Shown piece by piece: positions 1 to 6,118 of a DNA stretch of 6,427 bases. This stretch comes from Desulfobacterales bacterium (GTDB lineage Bacteria; Desulfobacterota; Desulfobacteria; Desulfobacterales; JAUWMJ01). A program made the position numbers and the translations under genes. The notes beneath the pieces were generated by a model. That model searched no databases and was not told where the DNA came from. It saw only the letters and a program-made list of their open reading frames with translations. The stretch's first letter is position 1. Each line of letters opens with the position of its first letter. The stretch spans positions 1-6,427 of the forward strand of contig JAUWMJ010000189.1 of assembly GCA_030613225.1 (NCBI GenBank), read 5' to 3'.

Positions 1-1250
1 TGATTTATCCAAAATGGGCAAAACTTGAAAGACAAACCGAGTTTCACCTTCCACCTCACGGGCCTGTGGTTTTTGCCGCAGCTTTGCCGGATTATGTGGA
101 CGTGGAATTTGTCGATGAAAACCTGGAAGAAATTAATTTTGATGATCCTGTAGATTTTGTAGGTATATCCATGATGCTTACCATTCAGGTGAAAAGAGGA
201 TGGGAAATTGCGGATATTTACAGAAAAAGGGGTATTAAAGTAATGTTCGGCGGGATTTCTACTATGCTGCATTTTGAAGAAACCATGGAACATGCGGATT
301 CCGTATTTCTGGGTGAAGCTGAAGGAAGAATGGAGAATGTCTTTTCCGACTTTAAAAAGAATAAACTTCAAAAAATGTATAACTATTTAGACGACAGGCC
401 TCCCATTGAAATTGTAGGTACGGCCAGAAGAGACATTTTAAATAGGGACCTGTATAACTACAAGGGCGTCCAGATGGTTGATCTGGTGCACGCATCCAGA
501 GGGTGCCGTTTTAACTGCTATCCATGCGCTGTTGCCTACCTTGGCGGAAGAAAATTCAGGCCTCGTCCCATTGATAAGGCCATAGAAGAGATGGAAAGTA
601 TAGATAACAACCGGTTGTTTCTGGTCGATAATTCCCTGGCGCAGGATACAAAGTGGGAAATGGATCTTTTTCGTGAAATGATTCCACTCAAGAAAAACTG
701 GTGCAGTCACCCCATTGAAGATAAGCCGGAAGTTCTGGATCTGGCAGCGCAGGCAGGCGCCTGGTACGTCTATCAGGCTGTTTTTGACACATCAGATTTG
801 ATAAAAGACAGGATAAAACGATACCATGACCATGGAATCGGAGTTGAAGGTACTATTCTTCTTGGCCTGGACACTCACACGGAAGACTATATTAAAAGGC
901 TTATAGATTTTCTCCTGGAAATCGAACTGGATCTTGCGGAGTTTACCGTTTTGGCGCCTTTCCCGCATACAAAAGCCTGGGATGATCTTAATAAACAAAA
1001 GAGGATTTTTTCTTATGACTGGGATGAATACTCTGCTGACAGAGTAGTATATTATCCTAAGCATATGACCCCGGAAAGGCTTCAGGAATTATTTATATAT
1101 GCCTGGGATACATTTTATAAGGACGAACCCCAAAGCATCAAGATGTTTAAACTGCTTCAGAATGTGGTTAGAAAAGAAAAGGAGGCCAATACATTTGCTC
1201 CCAGAAGAAGAGACCTTGCCAAACGTGCTTTTGGGAAAGAAGCTGGTTAA
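1..1250 (+). CDS. B12-binding domain radical SAM protein (5' partial)
   Basis: This is a radical SAM enzyme with an N-terminal cobalamin-binding-type domain, probably a methyltransferase or rearrangement enzyme; its substrate is unknown. The frame is open from the left edge, and 415 residues are visible counting from base 3. The GTG at 66 is internal: the codons before it read IYPKWAKLERQTEFHLPPHG, the usual opening of this family, so the true start lies at or just left of the window. Residues 20 to about 115 form the Rossmann-like B12 domain (DFVGISMM, MFGGIS, FLGEAEG) without a DxHxxG motif, as is common in this class. The radical SAM cluster motif CRFNCYPC (CX3CX2C) has its cysteines at visible residues 168, 172 and 175, followed by the barrel (FLVDNS, GTILLGLDT, LAPFPHT). 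It is convergent with the next gene across 14 bp, with no obvious terminator. The family call is firm; the function is not known. Confidence 0.93.
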   Translation, partial: IYPKWAKLERQTEFHLPPHGPVVFAAALPDYVDVEFVDENLEEINFDDPVDFVGISMMLTIQVKRGWEIADIYRKRGIKVMFGGISTMLHFEETMEHADSVFLGEAEGRMENVFSDFKKNKLQKMYNYLDDRPPIEIVGTARRDILNRDLYNYKGVQMVDLVHASRGCRFNCYPCAVAYLGGRKFRPRPIDKAIEEMESIDNNRLFLVDNSLAQDTKWEMDLFREMIPLKKNWCSHPIEDKPEVLDLAAQAGAWYVYQAVFDTSDLIKDRIKRYHDHGIGVEGTILLGLDTHTEDYIKRLIDFLLEIELDLAEFTVLAPFPHTKAWDDLNKQKRIFSYDWDEYSADRVVYYPKHMTPERLQELFIYAWDTFYKDEPQSIKMFKLLQNVVRKEKEANTFAPRRRDLAKRAFGKEAG

Positions 1251-1264
1251 ATGAAAATCCTGCT

Positions 1265-2803
1265 TTACGACGACCTGTTAGCAAAATCATAATAATGGCA
1301 GTATTGAGACATAATTGTTACTGCTTTTTTAATTAAATTCGGGTTAATTTTCCATGTTTTTACCAAAATACGAAACAGCATTAATTTTACAGGCCATGGC
1401 TCATGTAACAGGTAAAATCCGATAATATAGAAAAGTTTTATAAATTTTGAAAAGCTCATCTTTGAATTTTTGTAAAGAGGGGAAAAGTATTTAATATTCG
1501 CCAGCCAGGCTAAAGCTCTTGCTTCAAAATTTTCCGGTTCATATAAATTTTTAAAAAGATTTTGGTGATTTTCAATCAGCTCTTCGATTGTTAAATTTAA
1601 AGGTATAATATTTGTTGAATAATGCCATACTCCGTTAAAGTCTTCGTTTAAGCGATTTTGTTTTTTCATTCTGTCATACAGGGTGGTATTTTTCGGAGCA
1701 TTTAAAATGCTTATTGACGCAAGGGGACTACCCGTTTCATTCAGGAACTGTTCAAGTTCATTAAATGTTGATTTGTCATCATGGTCAAAACCTACAATCA
1801 GCCCAATAAAAGGAAGGATGCCGTAACTGGATATCTTCATTACCGCTTCCTTTGGATTGTAGCGGAAGATATGCCCTTTATTAATTTCATCCAAACATTC
1901 CTTTCTAATGCTTTCGACACCGAAAAAAATTGCGGAAAAACGGGCATCTGCAAGTAGCTTTAAAATTTCTTCATCATCACCGATTTTTATAGTTGCCTGT
2001 GTGCTGAAAGATACAGGAGCTTTTTGCGCAGTATTCCATTTTATAATTTCCGTTAATAATTCCTTTGTAAACTTTTTATTCACAAAAAAATTGTCATCTG
2101 AAAAAAATATTGTTTCAGCACCTTTTGCATGGGCATTTTTTATTTCAGTCATTACCTGTTTAACAGATTTTATTCTGTATTTTCTGCCAACCAGAAGTAT
2201 AACATCACAAAAATCACAGTTGTTTGGACAGCCTCGACTTGTTTGAACTGTAAAATACACATATTCTTTTCCATTAATAAATGACCACACCGGAGGCGGG
2301 CTGTCTTTCATGTCAATATATTTTTTTTGTTCATATACGGAACCTGCTGATCCATTTTGCCATTCTGAAAGAAATTTCGGCCATGTATATTCAGCTTCTC
2401 CAACAAAAAGGTAATCCGCCAGTCCTGCGGCTTCTTCACGGTTAAGGGTTGCAAATGCTCCGCCTAAGGCTACGGGAATGTTTCGATCTCTAAAAGCTTT
2501 TGATATTTCGCCGATTCGCCCGGAATGAAGGGTGTACCCGGTAATTGCAACAAGATCACAGGGCATGTCCAAATCGATTTTGGAAACATTTTCATCACAG
2601 TATTTATATTCAACATTGATATCTTCAGGTGTTAATGCAACCAATGTTGCAAGTGACGAGTTAGGCATTAAGCTTTTAGTTCTCAAAGCTTTTACAGTGC
2701 TTTTCATGGACCAGAAATTATCAGGTGTTCGAGGAGCGATCAGATAAATAATTCGACTTTTTCCAGCAGATGCCGATGAAGCGGAAGTTTTTTTATTTTC
2801 CAT
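1265..2803 (-). CDS. B12-binding radical SAM protein with DUF4070-like C-terminus
   Basis: This 512-residue protein is a complete cobalamin-type radical SAM enzyme of a different subfamily from its convergent neighbour. A Ser/Ala-rich leader (residues 6-14) precedes the B12-type domain at about 17-140 (IIYLIAP, DLVAITGY, VALGGAFATL, LFVGEAE). The radical SAM motif TSRGCPNNCDFC places CX3CX2C at C192, C196 and C199, followed by barrel strands IFFSDDNFF (232-240), IFFGVES (292-298) and FIGLIVGFD (332-340). The C-terminal part (about 350-480, including SILNAP, NIIPLNLTIEELIENH and LYEPENFEARAL) resembles DUF4070, found in hopanoid methylases HpnP and HpnR and many uncharacterised relatives. Residues 453-482 are hydrophobic, which would suit membrane or lipid association. 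The start ATG at 2803 lies 11 nt after a weak AAGG, and the next Met (33) would cut into the domain. The 3' part is very AT-rich (15 G+C of 60 at 1441-1500 and again at 1561-1620). The substrate is unknown. Confidence 0.92.
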   Translation of the reverse strand: MENKKTSASSASAGKSRIIYLIAPRTPDNFWSMKSTVKALRTKSLMPNSSLATLVALTPEDINVEYKYCDENVSKIDLDMPCDLVAITGYTLHSGRIGEISKAFRDRNIPVALGGAFATLNREEAAGLADYLFVGEAEYTWPKFLSEWQNGSAGSVYEQKKYIDMKDSPPPVWSFINGKEYVYFTVQTSRGCPNNCDFCDVILLVGRKYRIKSVKQVMTEIKNAHAKGAETIFFSDDNFFVNKKFTKELLTEIIKWNTAQKAPVSFSTQATIKIGDDEEILKLLADARFSAIFFGVESIRKECLDEINKGHIFRYNPKEAVMKISSYGILPFIGLIVGFDHDDKSTFNELEQFLNETGSPLASISILNAPKNTTLYDRMKKQNRLNEDFNGVWHYSTNIIPLNLTIEELIENHQNLFKNLYEPENFEARALAWLANIKYFSPLYKNSKMSFSKFIKLFYIIGFYLLHEPWPVKLMLFRILVKTWKINPNLIKKAVTIMSQYCHYYDFANRSS

Positions 2804-2827
2804 ATATCAAGAGCCTTAAATGAATAA

Positions 2828-2865
2828 TTTTTGCGAAACCGTCTAAATCGGACTTTTTACGAAAC
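2828..2865. repeat. Direct repeat TTTTTRCGAAAC
   Basis: TTTTTGCGAAAC at 2828-2839 recurs as TTTTTACGAAAC at 2854-2865, 11 of 12 bases identical at a 26-base offset. The second copy belongs to GACTTTTTACGAA (2851-2863), a motif that recurs exactly at 2963-2975 and, in reverse orientation and without the leading G, at 6127-6138. The pair lies just upstream of the start of the minus-strand radical SAM gene, so it could overlap that gene's promoter. It looks like the degenerate edge of a repeat element rather than a regulatory site. Confidence 0.5.
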
Positions 2866-2870
2866 GTTTT

Positions 2871-2953
2871 AAGTTTTAGGATTTAAGTTTTAAGTCTCTT
2901 TTAAAACAGACAATATCATTAACCTAAAACATAAAACTTAACACCTAAAACCT
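2871..2953. repeat. AT-rich imperfect inverted repeat
   Basis: Bases 2871-2894 (core GTTTTAGG and TTAAGTTTTA) match the reverse complement of 2930-2953 at 20 of 24 positions, with a 35-bp spacer. Within each arm the motif is quasi-repetitive (AAGTTTTAGG, TTAAGTTTTAAG; CCTAAAAC, ATAAAACTTAA). The block sits between the two GACTTTTTACGAA copies at 2851 and 2963, so the whole 2828-2982 stretch has the shape of a small non-autonomous palindromic element. No open frame or transposase is associated with it. Confidence 0.65.
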
Positions 2954-2982
2954 GATGAATTCGACTTTTTACGAATTCATCA
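2953..2982. repeat. Perfect 11-bp stem-loop containing ACTTTTTA
   Basis: TGATGAATTCG at 2953-2963 is followed, after the 8-base loop ACTTTTTA, by its exact reverse complement CGAATTCATCA at 2972-2982. The right half continues as ATCTT to 2987, giving the shared string CATCAATCTT that also ends the repeat at 6249-6258. The hairpin lies between divergent genes (minus-strand start at 2803, plus-strand start at 3159), so it is badly placed to be a terminator for either. I read it as the end of a dispersed repeat element. Confidence 0.75.
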
Positions 2983-3046
2983 ATCTTAACTTATTATCAT
3001 AAAGGCATGTCGTCAAGCTCAAGTTTTTAATTCAAAGTTTTTTTTC

Positions 3047-3073
3047 TTGACCATCTTCCCACATTTATGTAAT
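3047..3073 (+). promoter_or_regulatory. Candidate sigma-70-type promoter for the ABM-domain gene
   Basis: TTGACC at 3047-3052 matches a -35 hexamer at 5 of 6 positions. TGTAAT at 3068-3073 matches a -10 hexamer at 5 of 6, with a short 15-bp spacer. This is the best pair I can find in front of the gene at 3159. The putative -10 lies inside the left arm of the dyad at 3064-3094, which would be a natural place for a repressor. The spacer is suboptimal and the organism's promoter consensus is unknown, so confidence is low. Confidence 0.3.
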
Positions 3074-3094
3074 CGTTTTATCAAATTACATACA
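3064..3094. promoter_or_regulatory. Dyad TTTATGTAAT / ATTACATACA, possible operator
   Basis: The 10-base arms at 3064-3073 and 3085-3094 are reverse complements at 9 of 10 positions, separated by 11 bp. The centres of the arms are 21 bp apart, about two helical turns, which suits a dimeric DNA-binding protein. The left arm covers the proposed -10 hexamer. As an RNA hairpin it would be weak because it is almost entirely A/T, so an operator is more likely than a terminator. Confidence 0.35.
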
Positions 3095-3097
3095 AAT

Positions 3098-3115
3098 CCG
3101 GACAGGCCTGGCCGG
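3098..3115. promoter_or_regulatory. 18-bp near-perfect GC-rich palindrome
   Basis: CCGGACAGGCCTGGCCGG is a palindrome with a single mismatched pair (A at 3102 against G at 3111), and its core CAGGCCTG is perfect. It stands out in an otherwise AT-rich region, 43 bp before the start of the ABM-domain gene and downstream of the proposed -10. It could be a protein-binding site or a 5'-UTR structure. No regulator is encoded nearby, so its partner is unknown. Confidence 0.4.
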
Positions 3116-3147
3116 AACAGATGAAAAAATCTTTAAGGAATTATAAA

Positions 3148-3153
3148 AGGAGG
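3148..3153 (+). promoter_or_regulatory. Strong Shine-Dalgarno AGGAGG that fixes the start at 3159
   Basis: AGGAGG at 3148-3153 is a perfect ribosome-binding core. It lies 5 bp before the ATG at 3159 but only 2 bp before the in-frame GTG at 3156, so the ATG is the proper start and the GTG is not. Confidence 0.85.
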
Positions 3154-3158
3154 GCGTG

Positions 3159-3455
3159 ATGGCTGTAAAAATTCTTATAAGAAGACATGTACCTGAAGAC
3201 AAGGCAAGGGAACTTATACCCCTTGTCAGGCAAATGAGAAGCCTGGCTACTAATCATGAAGGCTATATTTCCGGTGAAACATTAAGGAATCTTGAAAACC
3301 CGGAAGAATTCATGGTCATCAGTACGTGGCAGTCTTCTCAGGACTGGAAAGAATGGCTTAAAAGCGAGGACAAGAAGGAAATTCAGGATAAGATAGATTC
3401 TCTTCTTGGAGGAGAAACAAAGTACGAAATCTTTCATTACGGATTTAAAGAATAA
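3159..3455 (+). CDS. Antibiotic biosynthesis monooxygenase (ABM) domain protein
   Basis: This 98-residue protein is a single ABM / dimeric alpha-beta barrel domain, a ferredoxin-like fold that usually dimerises. Members include quinone-forming monooxygenases, heme-degrading enzymes and many proteins of unknown role. The visible order is beta strand VKILIRRHV (3-11), a helix (about 13-30), EGYISGETLRNLENPEEFMVISTWQ as paired strands (about 34-58), then the acidic-basic helix SSQDWKEWLKSEDKKEIQDKI, and a last strand TKYEIFHYGF. The strand-turn pattern GYISGETLRN...EFMVISTW is typical of the family. I see no clear match to the catalytic Asn-Trp-His set of IsdG-type heme oxygenases, so heme degradation is not supported. 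It is a monocistronic gene with its own promoter region, ending 14 bp from the convergent helicase gene. The fold call is strong; the reaction and substrate are unknown. Confidence 0.87.
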   Translation: MAVKILIRRHVPEDKARELIPLVRQMRSLATNHEGYISGETLRNLENPEEFMVISTWQSSQDWKEWLKSEDKKEIQDKIDSLLGGETKYEIFHYGFKE

Positions 3456-3469
3456 AGGTTTCTTTGAAT

Positions 3470-5662
3470 TTAGGATAGTCGATGCCCCAGTCGATAAGAT
3501 AGATATGTAAAACGCTTTTTAGTTTTGTCATTCTTCACTCCGATAGCCAGCGCTTTGCGGGTGCCGACCATTACAACAAGCTTCTGACCCCGGGTGACGG
3601 CAGTGTAAATCAGATTTCGCTGCAAAAGGATATAGTGCTGGGTGAGGACAGGGATAACCACTGCCGGAAATTCGCTGCCCTGGGATTTGTGCACCGAAAC
3701 CGCATAAGCCAAAACTATTTCATCCAGGTCGGAAAAGTCAAAGGTTACTTCTCTGCCATCGAATGAGATAGCAAGCTGATGATTTTCAGGATAGATCTGT
3801 GTAATTCTTCCGATGTCTCCGTTAAAGACATCCTTGTCGTAATTATTTCTAACCTGCATCACCTTATCGCTGACCCGATAATTTCGGTCCCCGCGTATGA
3901 TGCCCTCCGGGCCAGGGTTGAGCATTTTCTGCAGCTCTTTATTAAGGTTGCCCGCTCCTGCCACACCCTTGTGCATGGGAGTTAATACCTGAATATCATC
4001 CACAGGATCAAAACCAAAACGTTGCGGGATCCGAACCTTTACAAGTTCAAGGATAATTTCAAGAACCCTGACCGGATCTTCCTGTTGGATGAAATAAAAA
4101 TCATTATCCTGACCGTGCAAATGAGAAATTTCAAAGGACGGAATAACGCCCTGGTTTATCTTGTGGGCATTAACAATAATCCGGCTCTCTTTGGCCTGGC
4201 GAAAGATTTCATTTAGCCGGGCCACAGGCACGGCATTCGATTCTATAATGTCTTTAAGAATATTTCCCGCCCCGACGGAAGGAAGCTGGTTCACATCGCC
4301 GACAAGAATTAATGTGGCACCGGGAGGAACCGCCTTTAAAAGATGATACATTAAAATCGTATCGATCATGGAGGCTTCATCTACAACAAGCAGATCACAA
4401 CTAAGCGGCCTTTTCTCATTTTTCTGAAATCCTCCCTTTGCAAAGGAAAACTCCAGCAGCCTGTGAATGGTCCGGGCTTCAAAACCGGTAGTTTCGCTCA
4501 TCCGTTTTGCTGCTCTGCCCGTTGGCGCAGCCAGCATTATTCTTACCCCGAGTCTGGAAAAGATCTTTAAGATCGCATTGATAATTGTGGTTTTTCCAGT
4601 ACCCGGCCCGCCGGTGATTACCATAACCTTTTTCTTAAGAGAAGAGCGTACAGCCGAAACCTGGCTTTTTGCAAGAGTGATCGAAAGATGTTTTTGCACC
4701 CAATTAATTGCTTTATCCGTATCTATATTGCGAATCGATTTAGGCGATAAAGCCAGAGCCTTCAACCTGTTTGAAATGTCGGACTCGCAGAGGTGAAACT
4801 TGGCCAGATAGACTGCCTTGTTGTTTTCCTTAAATGCTTCAATGCTATTGTTCAAATCTTCAAAAACTATTTTTTTGTCAACAGCCAAAATTCCAAGAGC
4901 CGTTACAACGATTTCCCTCTCAACGCCTAAAATTTCACGGCTTTTAAAAATAAGTTCTTCATAGGGATAATAAACATGTCCTTCGTCTGAAAGTTTGTGG
5001 AGTACATACAGAATACCGGCTTCAATCCTCTGCCCGGAATCTTTAGGAAACCCCAGTTTTTCAGCAATACTGTCGGCTGTGACAAACCCGATACCGAAAA
5101 TATCCGTTGCCAGGCGGAAAGGATTTCCCTTTACCACTGCGACGGATCTGTTTCCATACTCTTTGAATATCTTCGTGGCATATCCTGAGCTGACGCCGTG
5201 GGCCTGCAGAAAGATCATGACGTCCCGGATTTCTTTCTGCTCATCCCAGGCAATTTTGATCATAGCGATTCGCTTTTTTCCTATACCTTCTACATTAGCA
5301 AGCTCATTAATTTCATTTTCGATAACATCCAGCGTTTCTTTTCCGAATTTTTTAACAATTCGTTTTGCCATGACAGGACCAAGCCCTTTGATAAGTCCTG
5401 AGCCAAGGTATTTTTGAATTCCGTAAACAGTTGCCGGAATTTTAGTTTCGTATTCAACTACTTTGAACTGTTCGCCGAATTTAGGATGATTAGCCCACTC
5501 ACCGCGCATTTTAAGGATTTCACCGGGGGTCGGGGCCATGAGGTTTCCGACTATAGTCACAAGATCCCGTTGACCATAAACCTTGACCCTGGCAATGGTA
5601 AAACCGTTTTCTTCGTTGTTGTAAGTGATTCTTTCAATCTGGCCGGAAAGATCTGTGAGCAT
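3470..5662 (-). CDS. recD2: RecD2-type ATP-dependent DNA helicase (SF1B)
   Basis: This 730-residue protein is a full-length RecD2/TraA-family 5'-3' helicase, the type found without RecB and RecC partners and linked to DNA repair. The N-terminal OB-like region (1 to about 75) is followed by helix-hairpin-helix repeats (LIKGLGPVMAKRI 90-102, NVEGIGKKR 123-131, IFGIGFVTADSIAEKLG 188-204). The motor has Walker A GGPGTGKT (351-358), motif Ia APTGRAAKRM (379-388), Walker B LLVVDEA (424-430), motif III LVGDVNQLPS (453-462), motif IV EIFRQ (485-489), and later motifs VSVHKSQGSEF (655-665) and YTAVTRGQK (686-694). Every motor motif looks intact. The ATG at 5662 has AGGA 7 bp upstream and begins MLTDLSGQIERITYNNEENGF, the usual family start. 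The gene follows the TrmO-like gene by 3 bp, implying co-transcription and perhaps translational coupling. No recB or recC is visible. Confidence 0.97.
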   Translation of the reverse strand: MLTDLSGQIERITYNNEENGFTIARVKVYGQRDLVTIVGNLMAPTPGEILKMRGEWANHPKFGEQFKVVEYETKIPATVYGIQKYLGSGLIKGLGPVMAKRIVKKFGKETLDVIENEINELANVEGIGKKRIAMIKIAWDEQKEIRDVMIFLQAHGVSSGYATKIFKEYGNRSVAVVKGNPFRLATDIFGIGFVTADSIAEKLGFPKDSGQRIEAGILYVLHKLSDEGHVYYPYEELIFKSREILGVEREIVVTALGILAVDKKIVFEDLNNSIEAFKENNKAVYLAKFHLCESDISNRLKALALSPKSIRNIDTDKAINWVQKHLSITLAKSQVSAVRSSLKKKVMVITGGPGTGKTTIINAILKIFSRLGVRIMLAAPTGRAAKRMSETTGFEARTIHRLLEFSFAKGGFQKNEKRPLSCDLLVVDEASMIDTILMYHLLKAVPPGATLILVGDVNQLPSVGAGNILKDIIESNAVPVARLNEIFRQAKESRIIVNAHKINQGVIPSFEISHLHGQDNDFYFIQQEDPVRVLEIILELVKVRIPQRFGFDPVDDIQVLTPMHKGVAGAGNLNKELQKMLNPGPEGIIRGDRNYRVSDKVMQVRNNYDKDVFNGDIGRITQIYPENHQLAISFDGREVTFDFSDLDEIVLAYAVSVHKSQGSEFPAVVIPVLTQHYILLQRNLIYTAVTRGQKLVVMVGTRKALAIGVKNDKTKKRFTYLSYRLGHRLS

Positions 5663-5665
5663 TCT

Positions 5666-6088
5666 TTAGTCCTGTTTTCTCTCCCAGTCCGGAACTCGAA
5701 CATCCGGTATTGAAAGTCTTGTAGGGAAAAAGCATTTTATATCAATAACAGGAGAACCGTCAAAGGCATCAATTTTGTCTATTTTGATGATGGTTCCATC
5801 AATAGATAAAATTTTACATAAAGACAGGGCAATAAGATTAGGTCTGTGCGGGGAATGTGTGGCAAACACCCCTGTCAAAGGATTTTTTTTATTTCCACAA
5901 GGATTAACCTGTAAAGTGTTTCTACTTCCAGGATTGTCGTTTTCGTGAAACCAGTACAGCACGTTTATATGGGAAAACTGTTCCAGCCCCAAAAGAGCAT
6001 CATTATACTTTTCATCAATTTCAATTAAAACCGTATCATCTTTTTTCCTGATAAATCCAACAGGAAAGATTTGAAAGTTGTCCGTCAT
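5666..6088 (-). CDS. TsaA/TrmO family (YaeB/UPF0066) tRNA methyltransferase-like protein
   Basis: This 140-residue protein belongs to the TsaA/YaeB/TrmO family of SAM-dependent enzymes. Characterised TrmO methylates N6-threonylcarbamoyladenosine at position 37 of certain tRNAs. The visible marks are FPVGFIRKKDD at the N-terminus, LGLEQFSHINVLYWFHEND (33-51), LTGVFATHSPHRPN (71-84) and IDAFDGSPVIDIK (106-118), in the family's order and spacing. The length fits the short single-domain form, without the C-terminal extension seen in E. coli TrmO. One oddity is that the usual FATRSP/FATRA motif has His at residue 78 in place of Arg, while RPN (82-84) is kept. The start ATG at 6088 has GGAG (6095-6098 on the other strand) 6 bp upstream. 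The TAA stop at 5666-5668 is 3 bp from the recD2 start. Family membership is confident; TrmO activity on tRNA is inferred. Confidence 0.9.
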   Translation of the reverse strand: MTDNFQIFPVGFIRKKDDTVLIEIDEKYNDALLGLEQFSHINVLYWFHENDNPGSRNTLQVNPCGNKKNPLTGVFATHSPHRPNLIALSLCKILSIDGTIIKIDKIDAFDGSPVIDIKCFFPTRLSIPDVRVPDWERKQD

Positions 6089-6118
6089 TTAGATCTCCAT
6101 TATCATTTCAAATTAATC

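Noticed and set aside
66..68. GTG as the start codon of the first radical SAM gene
   Set aside because: The frame is open to the left edge, and the 21 codons before it encode a conserved family N-terminus, so the gene is truncated by the window rather than starting here.
1251..1264. Bidirectional terminator between the convergent radical SAM genes
   Set aside because: The 14-bp gap holds no inverted repeat or T-tract.
2096..2110. A-run in the minus-strand radical SAM gene as a slippage or frameshift site
   Set aside because: The frame continues uninterrupted through it with conserved motifs on both sides; A/T runs are expected at this base composition.
1265..2803. Naming the second radical SAM gene hpnP or hpnR
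   Set aside because: The DUF4070-like tail is shared by many uncharacterised enzymes, and no hopanoid gene is visible nearby; the evidence does not reach a specific symbol.
2983..3046. Regulatory RNA or further repeat in the middle of the intergenic region
   Set aside because: Apart from T-rich tracts and a weak TCAAG/CTTGA pairing I could find no structured or conserved-looking signal.
3156..3158. GTG as the start of the ABM-domain gene
   Set aside because: It is only 2 bp from the AGGAGG ribosome site; the ATG at 3159 has better spacing.
3447..3465. Possible terminator hairpin between the convergent ABM and recD2 genes (AAAGAA ... TTCTTT)
   Set aside because: The stem is six mostly A/T pairs, with no GC core and no T-tract; too weak to call.
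4995..5417. Long antisense open frames opposite recD2, and similar ones opposite the radical SAM genes (for example 1908-2246, 438-710, 792-1064)
   Set aside because: They lie wholly inside strongly supported genes and their translations resemble no protein family I recognise, so they are shadows of the real coding strand.
3470..6088. A novel defence system built around RecD2
   Set aside because: The helicase is a standard full-length RecD2 with a TrmO-like partner; no nuclease, toxin, reverse transcriptase or other defence-type gene accompanies it.
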